Assembly (NCBI GenBank): GCA_000827495.1
Contig: KN817565.1
Span: forward strand, 124,001-188,000
DNA length: 64,000 nt
Origin: Hypholoma sublateritium FD-334 SS-4
Taxonomy: Eukaryota > Basidiomycota > Agaricomycetes > Agaricales > Strophariaceae
Direction of reading: 5' to 3'
Positions 54,623-64,000 of this stretch are shown here, piece by piece (position 1 is the stretch's first letter; the number at the start of each line of letters is the position of its first letter). The notes under the pieces were generated by a model. The model was not told where the DNA came from. It saw only the letters and a program-made list of their open reading frames with translations, and ran no database searches. A program made the translations under genes and the position numbers.

Positions 54623-56529
54623 CGTGGGCATATTTACATGCGTCGTCGCATACACACATACTTGCGCTGTATCTCAATTACCATTCACCATACCTATCAT
54701 TCTGCTCGAAGCTCAGGTATATGTCGTCAAGCCCTCAGCGCATGGTTGTCACAGAATTAGAGCGGTGGCGCAACTTGCCCACGATGCAGTAGGTTAACGG
54801 TGCCGTTCGAGTCGCTGGTTTGCACTTTGCTTGCGGGAGTTGTATTAAGCAGTACTTTAATCTTCACGTTATTGATATATATATATAATCAGTCGCGCGC
54901 GACCTCCAGAGGTTATCTCTATTCAATGGGAGACCAGAAGAAGCAAGAAGCACTGCGTCGTCCAGCACGTCCAGATCCATATCTGCGCGAACGTAGACGC
55001 GCGAGTAACCCAAGACCGCCCACGCTTGGTGTGAGCGTACACAAACGGCCCGAGAAGTATCCGTCAGTTTCTTGTCGGACGACAGAAGAACAGACAGGGT
55101 CAGATAAAAGACGCACGAATGTAATTCCCATTGAACTGGTAAATACATGCCCACGAGAATCGCGACGGTCGGCGCGCGCAGGCCCCACTTTGCCACATTC
55201 CAAGTACGGGAACTTGCGCGTGTGTATGCTGCGCACTATAATGCAGTCGAACTACTTCGCATCGCTTAAATCAGCCTATCCACTTGTGGATCAGACGCAG
55301 AAGGGAAAGGGGGCCGACATACATTGATAAAGGTATGCATAATCGCGAGACGCGGAGCGCGACATCGAAGATGGGATTGTTGCTGTTCGAGGTCGAGATC
55401 ACGGCGGCGGTGAGCGGGACACGGCCTGCGTACAACAGGCGCTTGAGTGCCCTGTGGTGCAAGCCGTGTGTGCGACGGCGCAGCGACATCGTTCACGGAA
55501 CCTAGATTATCGCTGCGGGGCGTCACGCGTCAATGCCTGCTGCACCAATGATAGGCGCAGGGAACATACGACTAGCGGGGGACCGGGTGTGCATATGTAC
55601 TGGCATCGCTCGTGGCATGGCGAACTGCCGGGTGGTCAGTGAGCAGCATGAGGGACGATGTGTAGGCAGACCCACAGAGCGCATGGTTGCGAGAGACAAG
55701 GCGGGTGCGGGGGAGCGGATGGCGCGCGTGGATAGCGCGCCGACAGCAAGGGAGCTGCCCATCCCAGCTTTCACCGTTCATGAGGTTAGACACCGTCGGT
55801 TACCGCTCCACAAGGTCGTGAACGCGGCGTCGGCGAGCGGGACGAGCCCCGCAGACAGCAGGCTCTTGAACGTTTGAATGTTCAGTAGTGCGAGCTGTGT
55901 AAGCGCGACAGAACAGGATACGTTGTGGGATCGTTCACGGAGCCCTGTATTGTTGCTGCGGGGCCATCAGTCCCTGCTGTGACAGCAGGCGCGAGGGGAC
56001 GTACGACCGGGGATGTAGGCATATGGGGAGCTGTTTGTGCCACAACGGGCTGCGGGGTTGTCGCTGCGCGGTGCGAGGCACGGCGGACCGAGCGACAGGC
56101 AGATCAGCGCGATGCGAGACACGAGGTTGGTAAGAGGGAGCGCAATACATCCGTGGGCCACTGAGGGAGCTGCTCAATGTTACGTTCAACGTCAACGTCA
56201 ACACCGCCGGTTACTGCCGAGAACCGGCGCCACATGCCGGCAAGCATGCGTGCTAGGCGTTTGCGCGCTCCGTCCGCGGCGGCGCGGGGAACGACGTCGC
56301 GCCGGTCGCGGAGGCATGGATACTCGCTGCGGCACGTCCGCGTCAGTCCCAGCACACCCAACAACGGCCGAGAGAGGACGTACGACGATCGAGAACAGGC
56401 GTATCCACAGCCGGTCGTGGTTCAATGGGCTGCGGCGGGGTCAGTGTGCGGCATGAGGCGCAGTGCGCGGGAGACGCATAGGAAGAGGCGACACGGGAGC
56501 AGGGTGCGATATTTCGGTTGAATCATCGA
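54623..56529. other. Downstream flank of NLR copy 1
   Basis: 54800-55200 (TGATATATATAT, then a GC-rich stretch ending ...CGAGAAGTAT.CGTCAG) corresponds to 63240-63480 after copy 2, so the duplication includes the 3' flank. 55330-56530 is GC-rich and rich in short imperfect repeats (for example two related minus-strand stretches, ALKRLLYAGRVPL near 55440 and TFKSLLSAGLVPLAD near 55840). These could be gene relics. No intact gene recognised. Confidence 0.45.
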
Positions 56530-57490
56530 TTGAGTCCGCGGGGGGCAGGGGTTGTATCGAGGGGATCTCCGCGTGCTGCAGCCACCCGGGTGACCTGGCA
56601 CGGCTTCCTGATTACGGCGATGCGTTGTCCAGCCCGTCGAATCTTGTGTGTGTCAGCGGTGAGGTGATGTTCCTCAGCGCCGGTGGGATATATGCAGATA
56701 GCGCGAATGCGGGTGGTGCCAGCGGGTACACGCTTCGTCCGTGTCTGCGTGCACGAGTGAGAGCGAGGTGGATAGTGGACTTGAAAAACGGTGAGCATTG
56801 ACGAGAACAATGAGGCAGTAAACGCGCTGGGCATACCTTCACTTGAGATCAGAGCGTGGGCGTGTCCTTCGCGGAGGACAACGTGTCGTTCTGTGTATGC
56901 TGGATCCATGGCCTGAGTAGGTCTCCGTGCGGGGAGGGGTCTGACTATGGCCATGCTCGCCGCGCGGGTTGGAGACGCACAGAAAGACGCGACGCGGGAG
57001 GCGCGGTGTGTGCGGGGGGTGGGGTGTTCGAGCGGCGACGGTCCCGTTGGATCGTCGATTGAATTGGTGGAGGGCAGGGGTATATGGAGGGGATCTCTGT
57101 ATGCTGCAGTCGCCTGTATCGCCTGGGCGAGCTACCTGATTACGGGGATGTGGGGATACGCAGGCGCATTGTCGATCCCATCGATTGTCGTGTGCATCAG
57201 CGGTGCGGGCGGTGTCGTCCGTTTCTGCATGCACGAGTGAGAGCGAGGCGGATGGTGAACCTGAAACACGGTGAGAGCTGATGCGAACGGCGGGGCAGTA
57301 AACGCGCTGGGCATACCTTCACTTGAGATTGGGGCGTGGGCGCATTCTTCGCGGAGGAAAACATATTTCTCTGCATGTGCTGGATTCACGGCCCGAGGCC
57401 GAGGTCTCGGTGCGGCGAAGGGTCGGCCCACGGGAGGCGCGCTCGCCGCGCGGGTTGGCGGGGAAGTCATACGCCTCAACGCGGGCCGCA
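56530..57490. repeat. 480-bp tandem duplication
   Basis: Landmarks recur with an exact 480-bp offset: GCACGAGTGAGAGCGAGG at 56751 and 57231; AACGCGCTGGGCATACCTTC at 56821 and 57301. The units are diverged, so this is an old duplication. The minus strand of both units reads SSEGMPSAFTA in one frame, a possible exon relic. Confidence 0.75.
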
Positions 57491-57905
57491 ATGGCGACAC
57501 CGGAGGCGACTGCGCGGCGCAGCGCCGATGGACATTGGCTGCTCCTCCAAAGCCGCCTGCACGCCAAAAAAGCTGGTCTGCTCGCCCGCAGGCCTAGCCG
57601 GAAGAGCAAACGAGGCAACGCCGAGGCCCAGATGTGTGCGGCGGTATGGCTGCGAGACGTGGGCAGCGAGCACAGACCACCGAATTCTATCTCGTCAGGG
57701 TTGAGTGGACATCTTCGATGTAGGCGATGTGCATGGAAGGCTCAGACAAGTAGAGGTTGACGCTTCTGGCTGGGATGCGTGGGTGGAGACGGGCACACAA
57801 CGGATTGGAAGACGGCACGCCGCGCGGAGCGAGAGGTCCTTGGAAGGTGAGAAGGCGGCGTGGGTGCGTGGCGCAGGGAGGGGCATGGGGCAGAATTTAA
57901 CGATG
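57310..57905. repeat. Duplicated upstream module, copy 2
   Basis: Counterpart of 49980-50600; begins inside the second 480-bp unit. Confidence 0.6.
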
Positions 57906-58786
57906 TTTCGAGTACAGGTTAACGCTGCGCACAGTGAGAACAAGCAGCAACAGATAAAGTAAAGTACATACGGACTTAGAAGTTAGAACCAACAAGTCAA
58001 CTTGAAAGTACTGACAGCAGCAGTGTGCGTCAATTACGCGTCCGTCATGTGAAAACCCCCGGGCCAATTGAACACCGAGTCGAGTCGTCAACTGGCCAAC
58101 GACTCCTCCGAGCTCACTTCACACACGGCGACGTTGTCCAGTTGTACTAGTTCCTCGAATACAGCGACAGTAATGAACTGAAAAATTTCCCAGCTCCAGC
58201 CGTAAACACAATGTTATTGGAGTTAATCTACGTTCTGCGCAGTGCGCACCGTGGTGAGCACTTCATGAATCATCATTTCTGCTCGCCGCTCGCCGTCTTT
58301 CTACAGGAATCCTTGCAGCTGTGTTTCCGCATTGGAATCGCGGTCGTTCAAGCTCCCTGCCGTCCAGTCTCGAAGAATACACCGCCGCTACCACAACACA
58401 CGTCAGCCCGGAAGCTTGATATCCGTCGACGCCGTTATGCCTACAGTATACTCTGCTCCCTCCGCTTCAGTGGCAGCGTTTGATCGATCATCGCTCAAAA
58501 TGCCCCACTTATACGAGGACACCTGTGCTGATGTCCACCGAGATGTCGGCCACTTCATTCCAATCCGATACGCCGGGCAAGCTGCTGCCTCACCGCTTGC
58601 ATTATATTCGTCTATGACTGCTCGATCCGTGCGGCCGTCCTGGTGACGCTGGGCGCACGTTTCTGATGCTATGCCTGTGGTGACGCCCATTCGATTCCCA
58701 CTGCTGTGCTGGGCCCTGCTGGTGCTGCGCAGGCCGCGCTTTCATTACTGTGCTCTCACCGTGCTGCACCTGCGCCAATGTCCACA

Positions 58787-58798
58787 TCGAGTCGCTCG
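58787..58798. repeat. Direct repeat flanking a TIR element, left copy
   Basis: TCGAGTCGCTCG, repeated at 60311-60322. Confidence 0.65.
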
Positions 58799-58799
58799 G

Positions 58800-60310
58800 T
58801 TGTTAACAAAGTAACTTAAAAAACTAACTTGCACCTGCACAAGTTAGCTTGCGCTAGCTTTTTGGCGGGATAAGTTAAATTAAGCCAAGTTCGCACGTTA
58901 ACTTGGTGAAATTGCGAGGTATCTTGCGAGGTAACTTGCCATCATTTCATGGTAGTTTTGAGTTGCCTTTGTCGATATTGATGACAGTACCTCCACTCTG
59001 GCATATTCACACGGCCTCCACCATGCTCCCAGCACTGACCTGGTTATGCACGGCTATTCACAAGCAGTGGATACTCAAATAAATAACATATGCGCCGAGT
59101 AGTACTAATAAAGAGTATGTTTCAAACGTTTTACATAATATTGGTCCCTCCGCACTGAGCTATGACATGAATTAGCGCCGGAATCTACACATTGCCAATT
59201 GGGCACAGTGGTAAACTAAGTGCCTCGGCGAGGCTACTAGGGTGAAACTTGTAGGGGTTTCAATTATGTATTTGAGATACCGGCCTTCCAAGAGCGTGAA
59301 GGTGTCGACGCCAGGTGTTTATTTGGCGAGGTCTTTGGTGGGCGCTTAATAGATCAAATGTCTCGATTTACATTATTAAAAGCTAATTACCAAGTGTCAA
59401 ATTCTGTAATACTTATAAGCCGTACTTAAAAGCTGACTTCAAGCTAACTTGTACGCAGCAAGTTCGTTACATGATACATTAACGTGCACACTTACCACCA
59501 CAAGTTAGCAAGTTAGCTTGCTGACGTGCCGCTGATATGTGCAGGCACAAAGACAGATATGATAATTTAGGAAAGAAAATATNACGGAGCATTTAAGTGT
59601 GTANCGGCGGAAGGACTGGAGGGTAAGATTNTNTCTGCGGNNCNGGNGNTTTCAATGTGTCAANTACTGAAGTAATGTACGCGCCCATCATACCCCGAGA
59701 TGAAGGGCAGAAAATGGTGTTACGTGTATGTTGAGCACAGGAAGAGGAGACTTGAAGCACGCACCCATCATCTTGCCATGAAAGGAGTTGACTCATGCGC
59801 AGATCTCGAAGATGACGCGCTGCAAGTATATGTCGCTCGACGCTTGTGTGGCGTGCTGAGCGCTGAGCATCGGACGCATTTCCACACAGGGATCCACCGC
59901 GATGCATGCGACCAGGCCGAGGCGAAAATACCGTATTAACCGGGTATTCTTGTAGCTGCGCAGACTGGTATACTATTTATTCGGAAACAAGTACGCACAG
60001 AAATCAATAATTGACATCTGCGAGCGATACCTATGGATAAGTCATGGCTCAAGCTCACTTCAGATGTATTCAGGTGATACTTAATGCTATAATATCTACC
60101 ATATACATTAGAAACCGACAACTATTATTATATATACTATACAGTACCAAAGCATTACTCAGTACTGGTGCGAGGCCCGGGCCTCTACGTACGGCACACG
60201 TTACAAGTTAGATTTGCGCCTGCGTGGGAATAAGTTCGCCTGCACCGGCAACTCGGCATTCGCAGAGCAATAAGTTAGCACGCTGGTTAAATAAGTTACT
60301 TTTTTGACAA
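58800..60310. mobile_element. Non-autonomous TIR element upstream of NLR copy 2
   Basis: About 1.5 kb. The left end is TTGTTAACAAAGTAACTTA and the inverted right end is TTGTCAAAAAAGTAACTTA (17 of 19 match). Both sides carry the same 12 bp (TCGAGTCGCTCG), read as a target duplication. Terminal regions hold many copies of AAGTTAGC/GCTAACTTG (for example 58842, 59450, 59500, 60207, 60272), a subterminal-repeat pattern. No transposase is visible. It contains about ten N bases (59583-59665). Near 59200 there is a tRNA-like A-box (GGGCACAGTGGTAAACTAAG) without a clear B box. The superfamily is undecided; a 12-bp duplication is longer than usual for hAT (8) or Mutator (8-11). Confidence 0.7.
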
Positions 60311-60322
60311 TCGAGTCGCTCG
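60311..60322. repeat. Direct repeat flanking a TIR element, right copy
   Basis: TCGAGTCGCTCG, same as 58787-58798. Confidence 0.65.
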
Positions 60323-61096
60323 CTTCTGCTCACGCCATTCGCTCCGGGGGGGGCTCTACCGCCGCTACGTCTGCGTCGACATCAACAGTCGCTCGGCCTT
60401 TCCATTTTGCCTGCGACGCTCTGCTTCTGTTCCGCGTGTGTCGGTACTTATATGTGCTTCGCGATTTTATTATGCTGCGTAGCCGCATTGCAGCTCATAT
60501 GGGCGACCAAAATTAGCTGCTTTCTAGATTTTCTCGCTGGTAAGGACGCGCTTCTGCTGCTAGGTATGCGAAACGCGCTGACTGCCGTCCAGCTGCACAG
60601 GATGCACCGCCATGCACAGGCCCGATATAACTCCACGTCCTCTCATTGGTGTTGTATTGATGGCGTGCAGTGTATATGTATACACTACCCGCGCACTGCC
60701 CAGTGCCTGCTGTGCATCATTCATTTTGGATCCTGTTGTAATTATTTTTGCCGTTGGATATCGCAGTTTCCACATATTAGGTTACTTTCCCTCCGCTTCT
60801 CGGACTCACCGAGGCCAGCAATTTGATTTTTGAGTCCGGGAACATCCCTGCTATCATGTATCGTGCCTAAAAATATCATTGTCTAAGTGTATGCTGTTCA
60901 TGTCTAGATGTAAGTGGTTCCAAATACGAGTATTCGATGTATCGTGGTTCGCATGCTCAGCAATGCCAACAGCCGTTCGGCCATACCATCCTCAAACCAC
61001 TCTTAATGCTCGTTTATATTCTCGTACCCACTTACGACTGGCTACCCGCTACCTCTAATAATCCTCGCCATATTCGACACCCGTCCGTCAATATTC
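60323..61096. other. Upstream region of NLR copy 2
   Basis: C/T-rich sequence homologous in patches to 51900-52655, directly preceding the first exon of the second NLR gene. Presumed promoter. No separate gene. Confidence 0.5.
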
Positions 61097-63019
61097 ATGC
61101 CTAACTCACAAGCGGGTCCGTCGTCTGGTTTCTTTGCCCATGCAGATCGCACTGCCATCAACGGCGGCATCTTTACCATTAATAACGGTCTGAAAGGTGA
61201 GTCCACCTCACTTGCACTCGGTACATAGTCTTCTACTAGACTGATGTATAATCGACTGCGTACAACAGCGGAGAAGAGCGGATTTCAAATCCTACAAGAA
61301 CATGTCGCGCCAGCCGCATTCCACAACTCAAAGGAAAGGTTCAACCCCCCACGATGTCATGAACGCACTCGAGAGGCCGTCTTGGAGGAGCTGTTCGATT
61401 GGATAGTTGGCAACATCTCTCCAGACAAATGGATCGCATGGTTAAATGGAGCCGCCGGTGCTGGAAAGTCTGCAATATGCCAAACAATAGCTGAGATCTG
61501 CATCCAGCGAGGCATGAAGGTGGCGAGCTTCTTCTTTTTCCGCACCGATAACACGCGGAACAAAATCGACTCCCTCGTCGCAACACTGGTGTATCAGATT
61601 ATCCAGCTCTTTCCCGGGATGAGGGATTATATCCTTGAAATTATAGAACTGAACCCTCTCATTTTTGATCAGTCATTCGAAACCCAACTTGATGTCCTCA
61701 TCATACAGCCCCTTCGACCCCTTCAACTTTTTTGCCCGAACTGGCAGCTTCTTCTGATAATCGATGGCTTAGATGAGTGCAGCGGAGGTGCCTCTCAGAT
61801 GAACATCATAAGTGTTATTTTGAAAATCCTCCTCGCCAAACCCCTACCTCTCATTGTCCTTTTTGGAAGTCGCCGCGAGACTCAGCTGCAGATGGCATTC
61901 AGTTCCCGGAATATGGCCCAAATTCTTACCCAATTCCCGCTGGATGACCACTATGAGCCTGACGCAGATATTTTTCGCTTCCTCGTTGACAGATTTGACA
62001 ATATAAAGGAGACTCACCCCTTCCGTGGTCGCCTTAAAGACGATTGGCCCTCACCAGACCATATCCAAGAAATCATCCAGAAATCATCGGGTCAATTCAT
62101 CTATGCCTCCGTAGTGGTCGAGTTCTTGTCTGATCCTTCCTCAAATCCTTCCGCACGACTTGATATTATTCGAGGGCTCCGTCCGTCCGGACGATTGACT
62201 CCCTACGCGCAACTTGATGCCCTATACCGACATATATTTGCGCAAGTGGATGACCTCCCAACTGTTCTTGATTTACTCGCGTATACCATCTTCGTCCCTA
62301 ATCAGTACAGGGCACCTCAATGGGAGTATTCGTTACTCGAGCTGACAGAAGACGATGTCCATACAGTGTTGGCACCTTTGACATCAGTCCTCATCCTTGA
62401 TCCAGAACATGGTATATCCTTCCGCCATGCCTCGCTCCCCGATTTTCTTCGTGACGAAAAGCGGTCGGAAGAGTACTGTATCCGCACACTGCCGACTCGT
62501 CTTTCCATTTTGGTACTTAGCAAGCTAGCCTCCGGAAAATACATGAAAGTTGGTTGTGGTGAGGGGCTCATAAACCTGCAAAATTATTGATCTGAACAAT
62601 ATTATGATAGATCACCCAAATTATGGCCTCCCTTACCTGCTGGAACATGCCGATGCCACCACTGATCTATACACAAGCCTGTCCGCATATGAACCATCGC
62701 AGCAGCCCCCATCATTCAAATGTTATCCATATGAACTTGACTTTCTGAATGCCATTAAAAAATTAGTGCGTCTCCACCTCTGGTCATTGCACATCTGCAT
62801 GGAATATTTATTCTTCCGGCCGTGTAGGATTTCGGTGATGGCGGCAAATTGTACGGTGATATGCTTCATCGCATTGTCCGGTTTCTCGAAGCTGAGTTTC
62901 CCATGGCCCTGTATTGGGTGCAGACAAAACATGACATATCACATATTCTGGGCACAGAGCGCGTTAGAAGTATCGCTGAACGATACAAAGGGTGGCAGCC
63001 AGATTCGGATTCAGAATAA
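61097..63019 (+). CDS. NACHT-domain STAND NTPase (NLR-like), copy 2
   Basis: Join 61097-61196, 61269-62558, 62611-62765, 62828-63019: 578 aa. Exon-intron layout is the same as copy 1 (introns 72, 52, 62 nt). The first exon reads SSGFFAHADRTAINGGIFTI, the same N-terminal motif type with a different sequence. Walker A NGAAGAGKSAICQT (about 93-106), Walker B LLLIIDGLDECSG, and the ending GGKLYGDMLHRIVRFLEAE. The last exon differs from copy 1 after RFL and ends WQPDSDSE. Both copies are open through their full length, so both may be functional. The N-terminal exon and the C-terminal tail diverge most, while the NTPase core is conserved. It lies 8437 bp downstream of copy 1 in the same orientation. 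Confidence 0.85.
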
Positions 63020-64000
63020 TGAATGGATGGCATCTGGTGGAGGCGACATGGACTTATTTACAATAATAATGACTCGCGGGTCGGACGGTTCACACTTTCC
63101 TGCGCTGCGCTTCAATTACTATTCACCATACCACTCTGCGCGAGATATATATGATCAACCAACGCGCCCTCAACGCATGGTTGGTCAAGAATCAGAGCGG
63201 CAATGCAACTTGCCAGTGATTTACGGATGAACGACGTGAAATCAGCCGTTTGATGCTGGCTGAAATTGTAGGCAGTGCTGTGATTTATACCAATTGATAT
63301 ATATATATCATCGCAGGCGGACTCCTGGGCCTATTGAACAGCAAGGGCGAAGAGCGCTACCGTCCCCGACGACATCCGCACGCATGTAGGCGCGCGTGCA
63401 GCCCAGGACCGGCCGCCCCTATGTGTGAGGCGCGCGTACAGACAGCACGAGAAGTATTGGTCAGAGTCTCGTCAGACACGCACCGCCGGCGAAGCAGACA
63501 CGGGAAAGGAGGCAGCGAAGCTTCAGTGCAAAGCGTGGCGGCACGACAAGGCGCCCATACACACATCAAACGTCAGAACAAACACACCGCGCAGCGTGGC
63601 GTCAGAGCAGACAGCCCCGACATACGATCCGCGGCACACTGCGTGGCGCGCCGAAAGAGTTCAACAGCGAACAGCACGCCCGCGGCGCACAGCGCGCACG
63701 CAACACGCCTTCAAAATGCGAGGCACCGACGCACCGACGCACCCCATCTACTGCGCCGCGCTGCGCCGCTGCCCAGCGCACGACAGCCTCCGTCGCAGAT
63801 GCGGAGGCCAGCGGTAATGGAGCACCTATCCTCCAACGCACCACTGTGCGATTATCCATGCACAAGCCGACCTGCGACGAAGAAGCGCAACGACTGGCGA
63901 GCAAGGAACCAGCGCGGTGCCCCCCAAGATGCAAGGCGCCAAAATATTCCATCCCATGTCCAATGCGCGCGGGACGACCAGACCGCATCCATCCAGCGGC
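63020..64000. other. Downstream flank of NLR copy 2
   Basis: 63240-63480 matches the flank of copy 1 (TGATATATATAT, then GC-rich sequence). The rest is GC-rich with random-looking frames on both strands. No gene recognised up to the window end. Confidence 0.45.

Noticed and set aside
1..64000. CRISPR arrays, operons, ribosome-binding sites, prokaryotic attachment sites
   Set aside because: Spliceosomal introns, TATA promoters and fungal protein families show eukaryotic nuclear DNA; no spaced short direct-repeat array was seen.

Overview
The window is nuclear DNA of a filamentous basidiomycete, most likely an agaricomycete (Polyporales-like). The evidence is many 47-72 nt GT-AG introns with CTNAC-type branch points, gene families expanded in that group (BTB, F-box, NACHT and C2H2 proteins, DUF5648 secreted proteins), a Ty1/copia retrotransposon, and an intron-containing nuclear tRNA. 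Gene models were assembled by hand from reading-frame continuity, splice signals and protein family resemblance. No search or alignment was run.

Left part (1-16.7 kb): a 5'-truncated PIN-domain gene, a secreted GH88/105-type glycosidase, a C2H2 zinc-finger regulator (minus), an F-box protein (minus), about 4 kb of gene-free AT-rich DNA, and a BTB-domain protein.

Middle (16.7-30.2 kb): a full-length copia element (16672-26865) with 5-bp target duplications (ATAAG), near-identical LTRs of about 245 bp, a copia-style half-tRNA primer site, and gag and pol frames. A 3.6-kb TIR element without a recognisable transposase sits inside its 5' LTR. The retrotransposon landed 14 bp upstream of the start codon of a dynamin-like GTPase gene and in the same orientation, so the 3' LTR now takes the place of that gene's 5' leader. 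A tRNA-Thr(UGU) with a 29-nt intron follows.

30-49 kb: housekeeping and regulatory genes. These are the OMA1-type mitochondrial metallopeptidase (active site spread over three exons, one of them 15 nt), a TmpA-like membrane flavoprotein, two unusual zinc-finger proteins, and the mitochondrial ferredoxin/adrenodoxin reductase (Arh1 type). Both mitochondrial genes use a GC-AG intron. At 44-47 kb there is an imperfect inverted duplication carrying two copies of a small uncharacterised gene; N-marked junctions suggest part of its structure is an assembly artefact. A secreted DUF5648 protein follows.

50-64 kb: a tandem segmental duplication containing two intact NACHT (NLR-like STAND) NTPase genes 8.4 kb apart, with shared upstream modules, a 480-bp tandem repeat, an apparent gene-conversion tract, and a 1.5-kb TIR element inserted upstream of the second copy. 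The dynamin-like GTPase and the NLR pair are the parts most plausibly linked to self/non-self or stress responses, but that link is inference.
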